DNA of 64,000 nucleotides from Alviniconcha marisindica (GCA_018857735.1 JABMCL010002757.1:726501-790500), one strand, 5' to 3'; positions 18,421 to 31,688 are shown, counted from the stretch's first letter. Made by a program: numbers and translations. Notes: a model not told the origin generated them from the letters alone.

Positions 18421-20513
18421 GGACCCAGTTACATAGATGCACAAATCCACATGTTTATCTAGAAGGTTTTTGAAGGATTTAGTGTTCTTGCTAATAACAA
18501 TGCTTCTCCTCTTTCCTGCTTCACGTAGTGTCCAGCTGGGATTGCAGTTCTTGTGGTGGAATCACTGACCTTCAGTCTTTAGTTCTAGAACACTACATGT
18601 CCGATCCATCTCCAGCGCCTTGTGACCGGCATGGCTGTGTGCCTGTCTTCCTTGGTGGTTGCTCTGGTCGACTTATTGCCAATTTACAATCCTTGTTTGG
18701 GCCCATGTGGCAAGCTAGTTAATGTTATCCGTAGTCATTGTACTACATGTATCAGTGCCGCCAGATGAATATCCCCATGGGAATGATGAAGTTGTGGTGT
18801 ATTGTATGTATGTCCAGAGCACGTTAACTGTCCTTTGCAACATGCTACGGGCACTTCTTCAGTCTTCTTCTTCTTCTTCTTCTTTCTGTGTGTGTGTCAG
18901 TATCACAGTCAGTCTGTGTGTAGTGTGTGTGGGTCATTTTTTCTTCTTCTTCAGTTGTGTGCGTCAGTGTGTACACATTTTTCCGTTTTGTTGTTGTTGA
19001 CAGTATTATTATTATTATATGTTATTTTTCACAACACCTCTCTCTCTCTCTCCCGTCCGCACCCCGCTTCAGGCCCCCCCCCCCCTTTTTTTTTTTTTTG
19101 TGGGGAACAACTGCTGCTAACAAAGTATGAAGCGAATTGGACTTACTTCCCTTCTGAAATGAAATGGTGCAAGAATTAATTTAGTTTTTGTATTTTATTT
19201 CATCTTCAACATATATGGAAATGTGTTGCCTCTTGTCATTTTTGCAACTTAATACCTTTGAATTTACTCATGTTCAACAATATATTTTAATTTTTGTTTG
19301 CGTAATCTATAAAAAATTAAAAAAAGTTTTAAAAGGAGAGGCTTGTTAATCACAGATGGCTTTGGCTATTGTGATTCTCTGGTACTGCTTCCGTTAACAT
19401 GTAAAGCGCCGAAGATTCAAAGAACTTATCTATGTAAGTCTTGTGTCTGTCACTCACATTTGGTATTGTTTTGCTTAAATAATGGTGACACACTCATAAT
19501 CATGATGATCTTCAGCTTGCTACGGAAAATCTGTGCGAAATGATACCCCCAGATCCTAAGTACTAAACTGCGGCATTTCCAAACAGCTGCAGACGAATTT
19601 TTGCAGTAACAACTAACATCAGTGGCTTTGTGTTGCTAGGTTGGTTTTCTTTGACTTGGTTCTCGATGACATTACAAGGGAGTTCCAGCAGTAAATCATG
19701 ACGAATGACGTGCAGAATTTGGGCCTGCCATGTACTGCACCAAAAGTGCCTATTTACTGTTATGTCCTCTCATTCCATTACTAGACAAGGATCACATTGA
19801 GTTATTGAGGTATTTGTTCAGTGTGTCCCAGAAGACAGTGCCTAGGGATGGAAGGACCTCCAGTGCAGTGTAAGCAGGGAAGAGACAGAGGGGTGTGGGA
19901 CCAGGGAGAAAAGGTGGGAGCTTATCTACACACGCTCGAGGGTTCCAGACTAGAACAGGCCCAGGAAATCAGGCCTGTGCAAAACTGCTATTACTACTGC
20001 AGGTCGTAACATTTACCGAGATTTATAAAATTGGAGCGGGGTGGGGGGATCAGCCAATTGGTAGAAACACTGCTGGTATATAAGTACATAATATCCACAT
20101 TTAGCCCTGTTGTTTCAATGTACTCAAAAGTTACTCTTGTTGTTCACAGCCATAAAACCAATTGAATTTATGACTATGTGAAAATAGTTAACACTTGAAA
20201 GTCATTCCATTAAGTACTTATAGAACTTTTGCAAGGTAGCATCTGCATGCTCGCAAACGCCTTGCGAGAGAATCTGTGAGAATTGTCACCAGTGTCTCTA
20301 GTAAATTGGTACTTTACACTAGTTTACAGGCACACGTGCAAGTGGAGGAAGAACTGAGAGGGCTATTTTTTGTTAAGTGTGATAGTTTGATCAATTTATT
20401 TCATAATTTGTTTGTTTAAATGCTTTATCATATATATGGTTTTTGATTTTCTCCTTCATGTATGTTGAACTAATTCCAGCCAAGTTTGAGGGTACTGATC
20501 ACATGAAATCAGA
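18421..20513. other. Intergenic and upstream region of ERGIC2 copy 2
   Basis: Contains a TTC/TTG-rich stretch (18,860-19,010), TC and poly-C/poly-T runs (19,038-19,100) and mostly unique sequence. The promoter and 5' UTR of ERGIC2 copy 2 should be here, but I see no convincing TATA box or initiator. The start codon context is AGAATGC. No coding exon was recognised. Confidence 0.5.
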
Positions 20514-20922
20514 ATGCGGCGACTAAATGTCAGCAAGAAAGGAGCACTGAAAGTGGTTAAGGAGCTTGATGCATTTCCTAAAGTTCCAGAGGACTGCAAA
20601 GAAACGTCTCCCTCAAGAGGAGGATGTAAGTCACAGTTTTAATGAATATTACAAAATGTTCTTGTTACTTGTATACAAACTGGCAACTTTTCTGTTTACT
20701 TCTGTGATATTAATTTTTGTTATGGTAATTATACATGGAAATTTATTTAGAAAATAAAATACTCACAGACACCTGGAGGTACCAATTAAAACTTAATGTA
20801 GCAGACCTTTTGATAGCAACTCCTGAAAGAATAGCAGGAGGAAAGAAAAAAAAGGAAAGAAAAAAGTGACCATTAATTAATATAATTATAGACTCTTGGC
20901 CTATGAAATAGTTGGCCCAGTT

Positions 20923-20962
<40 letters not shown>

Positions 20963-23900
20963 TCACATTCTTGGCATTTGCTTATAAATATTGTTAGAAA
21001 CAGCCAAAATGAAAAAATATGTGGGATCTGAGATCATTGAGTGAGTGTACAGTAGAGTATTATTTTGCTCATCTTTGACACAGTGTCACCAATCATTGCT
21101 GAAGTGAAAAATATGTGGGATCTGAGATCCGTGAATGAGTGTACAGTGAAATATTATTTTGCTCTTCTTTGACACAGTGTCACCAAGTGAGAAAATTATA
21201 CATGTATCATGTATACAATACTTATCCACATTAAAATGACAGCCTATACATGTATGTTTTGTTAACAATGATGGATCCTTATGAATGTTAAACAGTCAAG
21301 CTGATCACACAAAGACAAAAATATTCTTTTGATAGTGACTTCTTGCATTTCAATTTTGATTATGGTTTTCATTTTTTTCATGGGGCATAATGCTGTGTAA
21401 GGCCATAAGGGTAAGTAGTACTAAGAAGTACTATGTATCTATTCAGAGAAATCACTGCTTTGACAGAAGAAGAAGAAATGTATACATGTACACCTATGTA
21501 CAGTGATACAGACACTGAGACAGAGAAGCACCTAAAGACGTGCACATTCACATACACATGCACAGCCATTGTACACATTTTGAAATGTTGACTGTGTGTT
21601 TGCAGTGTCCATCATGACATTCTGCCTGATCATCATCTTGGTACTGTCTGAAATAGAATACTACACCAGCACTGAGTTGCAGTTTGACTATGAAGTAGAC
21701 ACCAATTTCTCCAGGTACACATGGTGATGTATTACATGATTCATAGATTTTACATCAACAAGGGCTGGTTTAATGAACAAGGTAAATGCTAGTGGAAAGC
21801 CCTCCATCCCACTGTGCAGTTATAGTTGTACTTTGTATGCACAGTTTGAAGTTACAACAGCCTGATTGATAACTGAAAGTGTATGCTTTCAATCCTTTGT
21901 TTGATAGACATCATTTAACCCTCAGAGACCTGAGCACTCTTGCAGCAAGGAGAAAATGATGAAACTTGGTGTGGATTCTTAACTTGGCCCCAATATCTCA
22001 CTTCACTTACCACTTAATTTTTTTTTTTTTTTTAGTGACCTGGACCTGGATTTCCTCTGTGGAAAAGATTGATGGATGGAATAGAGGATAGATGGGCGGG
22101 GGAAAGATAAGGGGGGGGGGGGGGGTGATGGGAAGAAGATTGATGGATGGAATAGAGGATAGATGGGCGGGGAAAGATAAGGGGTGGAGGGGGTAGATGG
22201 GATTGATGGGAGGATTGATGGATGGAATAGAGGACAGGGGGGGGGGGGGAGGGGTAGATGGAGGTGGAGAGAGATGAATAGGGATAGGATAGATTGGGGG
22301 GGGGGGGGGTAGATGGAAGAGGATTGATGGGGGGGGGGGGGGGGAGGGGTGAGATGGGAATGGATTGATGGATGGAATAGAGGATAGATGGGCGGAGGGA
22401 AAGATAAGGGGGTGGAGGGGTAGATGGGATGATGGGAGGATGATGGATGGAATAGAGGACAGGGGGGGGGGGGGGTAGATGGGAAGGGGTGGATATGGAT
22501 GGAATAGAGGATAGGGGGGGGGGGGGGGGGGTAGTGGGGAAGGGTTGATGATGGGAAATAAGGGATGGGGTAGGATGATGAAGAGGATCAATGGGTGGAA
22601 TAGAGGATAGAGGGCTGTAGAGAGGATGGATGTGGAAGGGGGAAGTAGAGAGGATGGATGGGGGGGTATACAGGATGGATATGGAGGGTGTACATAACAA
22701 ACACCAGTAGAAAGCCATTAAATACACACTTTCCTCACACTTTGTAGCCAGCATGTTACCACCATTTCTTTGCTTTGCACCCTTTCTATAAGAAGTGCTG
22801 GTAACATTTTGGTTCTTGCTTCTTGGCTTTTAGCGGTATTTCTGCTTTCATGCATAAGCTAGTTTACTGACTCAGGAATCAAGTCAGACTAGAACTAGAA
22901 GTCCGAATTTTAACTGTATCTAAATTGTAATTGTAAGCCAGGTAGTATGCAGGTGGATATAACACAGCTAAAATTAATATTATTATTGATGTTCTGTATG
23001 GGCTGACAGTCTTATTTTTCTTCTGTATCAGTCATATGTGGGTGGGGGGATGTGTTGCTTTACCTTCATCTTCGTCCATTTAGTGGCCACACTGGTTGAT
23101 TGCACTGCTACTTTTGTCTTTGCAGGCATTTGCTTGTTTTCCATTAGATCATGATGATGATGTCATCAGTTGAGTACTTTTGCAGTTTGACACTTTATGA
23201 AAAGAGTCTTTCTGAAAGCTTGTGCAGAACATTTTGATATTGTTGCAGGAAAATCAAGATCAATGTTGACATCACAGTAGCCATGAAGTGCATGCGTGAG
23301 TACTTAAACATGGTCATGTCATGATGTGTAATAAATACATAATTTTGTACATATAAATAAGCTGCATCATGATACGTGTGTTGCATTTGCAGACAATTCC
23401 TGCAGATTTAATGTTGTGAATGTATAGAAGTGCGAAGGAAGTTGAATATGTATTTAAAGACAGTGTCTGGCTAAAACAGGTCTGTGTCATTTTTAAAAGG
23501 CATTCCAAGGGAAAACACATGTTGGCCTGAGATTAATGAGAACAGAGGAAATGTGCAAATGTTTTTATTTGCAGGCTCATGTAACATGAAAATGTTTTAC
23601 TGATTAACCTAGTCTACACCTGCCACTGTCTTTCACATGTATCTCACTCCCAGCCCCCAACACCTTCCCATCCTGTCTTGTCCCATTGTCTTCACTATCT
23701 GACCCACCCACACATGGATAAAAAACAGCAGCAAAATATCTTGTTGCACAGATATAGGAGCAGATGTTCTGGACCAGACTGGACAAGATGTGTTCAGCTA
23801 CGGGAAGCTGAAGGAAGAGCCAGCATACTTTGAGTTGTCACCAAAGCAGCAGGAGTATTTGGAGTTCACGCAGCAGGTTAACGATTACCTGCGGCAAGAG

Positions 23901-26900
23901 TACCATGCCCTTCAGGAGTTGATGTGGCGGTCTGACAAGCCCACTTTTCTTGGTGGTATGCCTCCCAGGTGTGTGTGTATATCTGTGTGTGCTTGTGTGT
24001 GTGTGGTACTAGAAAAGAAACCATATATATAAATATATATGGTTAAATATACTGATTATTTATTACTTTGTCATGTGTATTATTCATGTGACATTGACCC
24101 TTTAAAAGGCTATGTCTGTCTTTTAAACAGCTTATTTTGTGCTCGAAAGGTTGCTAGTACTTTGTTGAATAAAACCACCACTACAGGTTCTGCTTTGCCG
24201 ATCTGCTGCCAGCTACAAATTCACAAAGCTTTTCTGGCAGCTGCATTTTGGCTGGGGGGGGGCGGGGGAGCAGACTGGCTTTGTTGTTAATTTGTTTTGC
24301 TTTTGTCTCCACAGGGAAGACATGAAATCTGGGGTACCAGATGCATGTCGTGTTCATGGCAGCCTGGAGGTCAGCAAGGTGGCAGGCAACTTCCATATTA
24401 CTGCAGGAAAGTGAGTCTCTCTGCACTGCCTGGGTGGAGTGGGTATAGGGTTCCTGGCTGCCAATCACCAGTGCAGCTTCAGCCAATCAGAACCTTGCAA
24501 ATATTTTGCCCAAAAGCCCCCACCATGTTTGCCACACAAGCTAAAGCATTACAACAAAGTGAGACTGTTTGAGCCAAACATAACCATCCAAATAAGGAGT
24601 TCACATCCACTGAAGGCTAGAGGTATCAGCTGCAATGAAATGAGGCAAATTAAGTTCATCTGAATGCTGGGTTCAGACTCCAGTCAGCATACTGATGACC
24701 CATTTTTTCTCAAAGTGCCTCAAGCTTTTCCAAATGACAGTGGTGAGTCACAACTACATTTCACAGCAAAAATTCAAAGAGACTTGGAATCCATGTCAGC
24801 TAAGTACTTGCTTTTCTTGTATTACGTAATGCTTATGATCATGTGTCATTCTCTGTCAGAGACCTGGCAGAATAATGGAGCACAGGTTTGAAGGTTTGAC
24901 AGATTATCACCTGTTCCAGTGACCCTCTTTACTGTTGTTACAATGAAGTCTGTCATTTACTGATTGGTGGTATATTTTAGGTCAGTGCCTGTAATACCCA
25001 AAGGACACGCCCACATTGCGTTTATGATTGAAGGCAGTGGTAAGCAGTGCATGTTGCATTTTTACCCAATGGTATGGTGTTGTATTTTAGGTCAGTGCCT
25101 CTCATACCTAAAGGTCATGCCCGCATTGCTTTTATGATTGAAAGCAGTGGCAAGCAGTGCATGTTTACCCTCCATTTCCCATTGGTGTTGTATTTTAGGT
25201 CAGTGCCTGTCATACCCAAAGGACATGCCCACATTGTGTTTATGATGGAAAACAGTGGTAAGCAGTGCATGGCAGCTCTCCTAAGCTTGCCCATCCTATT
25301 TCCATATATTCCTGGCATGTCATGGTTGGTACATGCATTTTGCGTGTTTTCTGGTCTGTCACTGTGTGCTTTAACAAACTAACCTTTAGCTAAGTGTTTG
25401 TGCATGCAGGTAATTGTTTGCATGCTCATACCAATCCTTCCCCCCCCCCCCCCCCACCCTTCTTTTGTATATATGTGTGTGTGTGTGGGCATGTGTGTTT
25501 TTGCTTGAACACTTGCCTGGCTTCCTGCTAGTAACAGTAACATTTACTATTTTCATTTTGGGCAGCATGTGAAGTATGGATCTTTCACCAGTAAAGGCAG
25601 TTGAACCTCTTCACTGCATGGTAGCTTCTTTCATCTGATGGGGAGAATGTTGCCTGTTGCAGAATGAAGGGTTGTCACTTGCATTTTGCTTTGGTGTTTA
25701 ATGAACCATGAGAATGAAATGTAGAGATATGGGGTGCAGTCACTGCCTGTGATGCATTGTTTGGTGTTGATATTAACACAGAGCAGTGGACATCCCTAGC
25801 CTTGGTCACACTCACTATGCAGCTCTTTTAGACATGGAGGGTAAGTTCATGGGGGCTGCACGGTATGTACCAAAACAGCAAGGATGCAGAGGGTAAGGTT
25901 GTGTGTTCAGTGTACCTAAACAGCTAGGACGCGGAGGGCACGCTTAAAGGGGCTATGTTGTGTGTACCAAAACAGCTTGGAGCACTGAAAACGGAGTGCA
26001 GGGGTTGAATAAAGATTCTGAAGAAGGTTGAGGTTTGGGTGTGCTGGTCACAGAACCAGGACCCAAAGCTCAAACCACAGGTCTTGTTCAAGTTCTGCTT
26101 GGTGGATGAACAAACTTGCATGTGTGTACAGTCAAATACTGAAACGAAGGTGACTGGCAGTATTAAGAACAAAACAACAGCCAAGAGGAAGCAGATTAGA
26201 ATGCACAAAGATTAACAATGAATGCTTTTTGTTGAGGTGGGACAAAACAGTACACATTTTTGATAAATATTCAATTTCATAGTGACTAGCAGACGGAGAA
26301 GGAACAGAGTAATCCATTTGTAGCTTGTAAAAGGCAGAATTGCCCTCAGTTTGCACAATATTTTGTTCTATCTCTATTATATAAAGAGTGTTGATTTTAT
26401 TTCCTGGGTTTTGTGTGTTATGATTTCTGTGTCATATGCACAATATTCTCTGCGTGTGGTCTGTTTGCTGGAGGTGATAAATTTCACCCTGAAGTTCGAT
26501 AAAAAGACTGGTGTTGGTGGCACAGAAGGCTTGGGCTCTTTGGTGTGATTGGATGATGGAAGGGGGGGGAAGAAGATTGTTTGAGCAAGTCACAGTAGTT
26601 GGCACAGTTTCTGTATGAATTAAGGTACATGATACCAGGTTTATGGTTGTTTTTGTTTTATTTTTTAATTGCTTTATTCCTTTCAGCTGATTCAAAATAG
26701 ACGTGTTGTCTTTGATGTTGCATGTATTTTTTTTTTAATCATTTCATTTTAAAATTAAAACTGGGCAGCAGTTTTCATTGTTCCTGTCTGATGGTTAAAT
26801 TGATGTGCATAATAAGTAACCCACAGAGTGGGAAGATAAGTACCTTAATGGCATATATATCTGTGCATATTCTGCCAGTGAATGGTTAGTTGGGCTAGGC

Positions 26901-29900
26901 AGTGTGGCTCTGTGGCAGTTGGCTTTCCAACAGAAAACAACCAGATTTTTTTCAAATTACAAAGAGTTTTGACATGTTTACCACAGTTTGTTGGTGCTAG
27001 CTTCAGGAAGGTTCATACAGTCTTTAAAAATCTGCAAAAACTGAGGTGCCTTTCTCTGGGCCTGGAAAGTTTGGGGAAAATGACAGTTAGCCAATATCTT
27101 GGCAAGTTTGGGAATTTCATGATACTGATAATCTGCTTAACAGTGGGTGATAAAAGGAACAAAGTAAATTTGTTGACTTGAAACCCAACTGTTGAAATTG
27201 TGTGCATAGCTGAGCAGCAACTTGGTCTGGGAAACTGGTCATTAAATTTGTTTTGGAAAAGTTAGAAAGTTTGAATTAAAAATCTTGTACAAACCAGTTC
27301 AGCTAAGAGATTTAAGATGATTTTACACTGATCCAGACAGTCATGATTGCCTAGCCATATTCCTTTGACTCAGGCCGTAGTATGCTTGCTTTCCTTGTAA
27401 TTTATGCTGTGCTCTGTTCAAGTTCTATGTTGCTTTACATCCACAGAGACCCTAAGGACTATTAGGGATGTCACTGTGCTCTGGTTGTAATCATTCTTAG
27501 TATCTTCACTCTGCAAAGAAAAAAGCTGGTGTTTTTTTAGCAGGCCCTTGATACAATGGTGTCAACATACACTTGACTGCCATCAACCATGGGAATTATA
27601 ATAAAGAAAAACAGCTTGTTTAGAGTGCAGTAACATTTAGTTCAACACTTTTTTCATCTTGTCTTTTTAGCACTCTTCTTCCAACGTTGCCGTATGTAAA
27701 TGTGTGTGTATTTTCTAACTTTGTAACTTTCCTGTTTTCTAACAATATTCATGGTTCAAAACATCATTGAATGTTGTTAATCCTGGGTTGAGTTTTGATT
27801 TTTTTTTAGGGGGGGAGGGGGGGGGGGTGTATCACTTATATCTTTGCAACCAAACTAGATGTGTTGATGTACTATTATTAATAACCAGACCTAGTGCAAG
27901 CAAAGTGGGCCTATAATTACAACAGTGACTTACAGTAACAAGGCATACAACTGGGGCATTTTTCCCTGAAGGCAACAAACCTTGTTTTGTAAGTATGTAT
28001 GCCAGTATGGTCTCAGTTGAAGTGTATATTTTCAGTTCATAATCATAGTCATTTTTACAGGAATCTTATCCTGCATTTGGTGCATCTTTGAATACAATAG
28101 CATGGTCAGATTGTCAAAGCAAAATAACTCTGCATAATCCTGCACACAGCTGTAGAACTGCTTTTTCACAGTCACCATCTAGTGATATTCATTTATCTAA
28201 CATGTTTATACCCTTCTCTTACCAGGCTCCAACTACCTGCAGTCCACTGCTTCTTTCCATCTGTCATGCTACCTCTGTCAGTTCTTTGAAATTTTTCATG
28301 AAAACACAACTCTTTTTTTCAGTCCCGTTGCCCTGGGATTATTGTTAGATTATACATTTGAATATTTGAAAGAAATTAACATTTTTGCAAGATTATGATG
28401 CTGTGATCAGTTTTTCATTCTGTTTATGTTTGAACCCATTTTACCTGTTTAAAAAAAATTGAAGATGTACCAGTTTTAACATGTATTTTATTTTGAGTGT
28501 TTATTGTGTTCTAATGAAATGTTTCAACCTGTTATAACCTTTCTGGTATAGTGGGCATAAGAAAACAAGTTACTTTCTTGCCCTGAGATGTGTCTGTGCA
28601 TTTGAGTCTTTGTTGTCAAAATATGTGTATTTGTAAAATAATTAGTAATTGCTTTGGGTCATTACAGGTTAGGTGTGCTGTCCGTTATTATTAACATGGT
28701 TAGTTTCATGTAGTCTTGGTGGCCTGTATGCTGTGTAACTAAAATGCATATCTATAGCATGGCATCTCCACCAACAAGGGATTGGCACACCGTGCTTTGC
28801 AAGCTGATGAACAAAATAAATAGCAATTAATTATTATTTTTAAAGGTGCAAGGTGACATAGTGTTTGTATGTACACAGTTATCTCCTATGAAGTATGACT
28901 GTCATCTCTGTTTGTTGTTACCTTTCATCTTTTCTATTTGCTATACTTCACTTGTGCATCTGCTCTGTTTCAGACTACAACTTCTCCCACAGGATTGATC
29001 ACTTCTCTTTCGGTGACCCTGTCACTGGAGTTGTCTACCCTCTGGACGGAACCCTTTACGTCACAGACAGCAGTAAGTGAAGTGGGTTATTAGCACAGGT
29101 GTGGAATGACTGGAGAAACTTCAAGCAACTTGTTCAGGTGAAAAATCCTGCCTTTGCAACCTTGCCACTAAAAAAGGGCTTCCAGGTGTAGCAACAAAGT
29201 CTAATGCTGTTTATTTCAGTGGTAAAGCATTTGCCTGCCTGCCATTTGACTGTACAGTCAAGGGACAAACAGATGGTGGGTGGATGGTAGTTGTATGAAA
29301 AGATGATTGGCTTCTGGACCCCAACTGTGCTGGATCAGAAAAGGGAAGGGAGAAAATTTGGACAAGTCAGAGCCTGGTTGTAAAAACAAACACTAGCTTT
29401 ACCCTTATGCCTGCAGACCCCCCAAGCCAGTAATGGGTTGCCTCTGGACTGAATGCAGGGACCTTAGAAGAGGTTATCTTTGTCCACAGACTTCCACATC
29501 TACCAGTACTTCATCCAGGTGGTGCCTACAGAAGTGCGCACCTACACCAACAATGTGGACACATACCAGTTTGCTGTCACAGAGAGGGTAATTATTGATT
29601 CTCTTACCTAGTGTTGGATACGGAACAACCAGTCTTGTTCAATGGCCTGGGAGAGGCAGAGGCTTACATCCCTTCTTAATATGACTTCACGAGCTGTTCA
29701 TAAAATCTCTGAATTATTCACAAAGCCTGTCTTGCATCCAGGACACTATTTGCAAACATTGTTCTGGCTTTGTAGTTTGAGTTCTGTGAAGGAACTTTCA
29801 CAAGCTCTAAAGAATGCTGATTGATGTTTCATGCAACCTCCTTTCAGTAAAAATGATTTTGATGCAGTGCTGAAACTACATGACGAAATACCTTCTTTAC

Positions 29901-31207
29901 AGAATCGCACCATCAACCACAAGGAAGGCAGCCATGGTGTTCCCGGGATTTTTGTCAAATATGATCTGTCATCACTGCTGATACGTGTCCGTGAGGAACA
30001 CAAACCTTACTGGCAATTTCTTGTTCGCTTGTGTGGCATCATAGGTGGCATATTCTCTGTCTCAGGTCAGTGTACTAGTGCACTACTTCATTACCTTTTC
30101 ACATAAACACACATTAAGGCACACACATTTACATGCATGCACACACAAATGCACACATGAATACATACACACACATGCATGCACACACTGTGTATGCTTA
30201 CTGAGGTTAAAAGATCTTTGTAATGATAGCAGTTTTGTGTTTTGAGGATGTAAATGTCAAAGCAAGCTGTAAACCATTTGCTCTTTTTAAGAGCGATCCT
30301 GTTTTAGTTTTGCTAAAACTTCATAACCTCCGTCTTCAAATTAATCAGAATTTGTAGCAGGCCCTCAAACCCCCTGAAAGTGTAGCCTGATAAATTTTCA
30401 AACTGTTGTAGTCATTGTGGTACAAAATGCAGACAGTACCACATTTTTAGTCTCCTCAGTATTGACCATGACTGACTGAGATTAAATGAACACAAAATAT
30501 GCATGTATTTTTTATCCTGTTAATAATATAGCAACTGAGTTTACATGTAGATCTTTTTAAAAAAACAGTCAGCTCGAGTTCAACTTTGCCTTACTCTGTT
30601 TTCAGTTATGTAGTGCACACAAACAGAAAATGATCTAACCCAAAACAAGCAAGACATTTCCTAAGAGTAAGATGTTCATTTATGCTGTTAGTTAAACACG
30701 TGACAATTTCAAGGATTCCAACAACAAAATTGCCCAAGTTCTTATGATCATTTTGAAAGTGCATGGTATGCATGAGTACTTCATTATCTAGATGCAAATT
30801 AATGCTAATCAGTGCAAATTACATGTTTTACAACAATTCACACTGGATTGAGGGCATAGGGCTTTAAGTTACCCTTTTAGTTTTACCAGTGAGCTAGTTA
30901 TGAAAAAATATGTTTAAATAGTCCTCATTCGAAAGAACACACTAACATCTCAGCAGCCACTACCATTTAGTTTTGCTGTTAATCCCATGCAGGAATGCTT
31001 CAGTCACTGGTCACCTTCATCTACGATGCAATGTGCTGTCGCCTTAAGCTGGGCAAATGTGGCCACCAGGTGACCTACGATGAAGCAGTGAAAGGCCTTC
31101 CAGCAATGTCACTGCCCACTGAAGTGCCAGCTGCTCCTTTGCTGGATTCAGCAGAAGAACAAGATGCACAGGATGGATTTCTACTTCACAGTTCTGGGTA
31201 CCGATAG
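20514..31207 (+). CDS. ERGIC2: ERGIC2 copy 2 (ERGIC/Golgi intermediate compartment protein 2), complete
   Basis: Exons: 20514-20625, 21606-21714, 23249-23295, 23752-23968, 24315-24410, one of four alternatives (24981-25039, 25091-25149, 25199-25257, 25782-25840), 28974-29072, 29490-29587, 29903-30065, 30993-31207. With one 59-nt exon 6 this is 1215 nt, 404 aa; vertebrate ERGIC2 is about 377 aa. It starts MRRLNVSKKGALKVVKELDA, close to the vertebrate MRRLNRKKTLSLVKELDA, which fixes the start. First membrane span about 38-52 (SIMTFCLIIILVL), long lumenal domain, second span in the FLVRLCGIIGGIFSVSG...FIYDAM region, cytosolic tail with an acidic EEQDAQDG stretch. The family helps ER-Golgi cargo traffic with ERGIC3-type partners. 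INHKEGSHGVPGIF is closer to the vertebrate protein than copy 1, so this copy probably keeps the ancestral role. Confidence 0.95.
20923..20961. repeat. (TC)n microsatellite
   Basis: About 19 uninterrupted CT units in ERGIC2 copy 2 intron 1. Confidence 0.95.
22037..22690 (+). repeat. G-rich purine minisatellite (ERGIC2 copy 2 intron 2)
   Basis: Units like GATTGATGGATGGAATAGAG followed by GATAGATGGG and G runs of 9-18. Orthologous in position to the arrays at 484-1925 but with different unit variants, showing independent turnover since duplication. Very long proline-rich frames on the other strand (up to about 240 codons) are artefacts of the repeat. Confidence 0.92.
24981..25039 (+). CDS. ERGIC2: ERGIC2 copy 2 alternative exon 6a
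   Basis: 59 nt, acceptor TATTTTAG, donor GTAAGC. Reads (K)SVPVIPKGHAHIAFMIEGS, the same peptide as copy 1 exon 6a. Phase 2 in, phase 1 out. Confidence 0.9.
25091..25149 (+). CDS. ERGIC2: ERGIC2 copy 2 alternative exon 6b (GC donor)
   Basis: 59 nt, 51 nt after 6a. Reads SVPLIPKGHARIAFMIESS. The donor is GCAAGC rather than GTAAGC; GC-AG introns are a known minor splice class, often weak and regulated. The exon is otherwise open and in phase. Confidence 0.75.
25199..25257 (+). CDS. ERGIC2: ERGIC2 copy 2 alternative exon 6c
   Basis: 59 nt, 49 nt after 6b, acceptor TATTTTAG, donor GTAAGC. Reads SVPVIPKGHAHIVFMMENS. The MMENS end is shared with copy 1 6c, so the 6a/6b/6c identities were already set before the gene duplicated. 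Confidence 0.85.
25782..25840 (+). CDS. ERGIC2: ERGIC2 copy 2 alternative exon 6d
   Basis: 59 nt, 524 nt after 6c, acceptor TTAACACAG, donor GTAAGTTC. Reads (K)AVDIPSLGHTHYAALLDMEG. Identical by eye over all 59 nt to copy 1 6d at 6489-6547, while nearby intron sequence has diverged, which argues for a functional coding exon. Confidence 0.82.
25841..28973 (+). other. ERGIC2 copy 2 intron 6 (longest intron)
   Basis: Mostly unique AT-rich sequence. It holds a G-rich run at 27,809-27,829, a LINE C-terminal relic (28,185-28,345) and a last block (28,565-28,973) that aligns well with copy 1 8,660-9,037. I searched it for further 59-nt exon 6 variants (GGNCAYNCNCAY pattern with flanking AG/GT) and found none. 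Confidence 0.6.
28185..28345 (+). mobile_element. LINE ORF2 C-terminal relic
   Basis: Reads FSYQAPTTCSPLLLSICHAT followed by SVSSLKFFMKTQLFF. This resembles the C-terminal pattern of L2/CR1-like ORF2 (FSxxAPxxWNSLPxxIR then SxSSFKxxLKTHLF). It is diverged and 5'-truncated, of the same family type as the piece at 1141-1536 but much older. Confidence 0.55.
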
Positions 31208-31688
31208 TGTCAGCTGACTGCATCCAAGCTGCTGTTATAAACTGTGGTGTTGGTATAATCCAAATGGGCTGGGGGGGGGGGGGGGGGGGTGGAGGGAATT
31301 ACAGCAGTTCATTTTCATTGTTGTAAAATGGTGTGTCTGAAAGTCTTTGAGAGTCTTTTCCCAGTTTAAATGATTTGGGAAGGTTGTGGGAAGATGGTGT
31401 TGTATTCATTTTTTGGTTGTAGATTTGTTTGTTTCCAATGGTTTCTCATGTATTTTCTAGCTCTGAAGAAAAGTAAAACTCTAGAGCTATTGTGCAACTT
31501 TTAGATGCAAATCTCACAAAAATATGTGCAATTTGATAAAAGAAGTAACTTTTAGGGTATAGGTTCTTACTTCTAGCACATGTCTATCTCTTCATGTGAT
31601 TTGCTAGTAGACCTTTCAGGAAAAGTGAAATATTTAACACTAATAGGAAATTGTTTAAGGAAGACAACATGTGTAAAAATCATGTCTA

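Noticed and set aside
22007..22754. Long - strand open frames (194 and 240 codons) rich in Pro, Ser, His
   Set aside because: They are translations of the complement of the G-rich minisatellite. Two frames are open at once over the same repeat, which is a composition effect. The same applies to 1492-1934.
25841..28973. Further exon 6 variants (6e and beyond) before exon 7
   Set aside because: I looked for AG-flanked segments of about 59 nt with a GHxH-type core in both copies' introns; none kept frame and splice sites.
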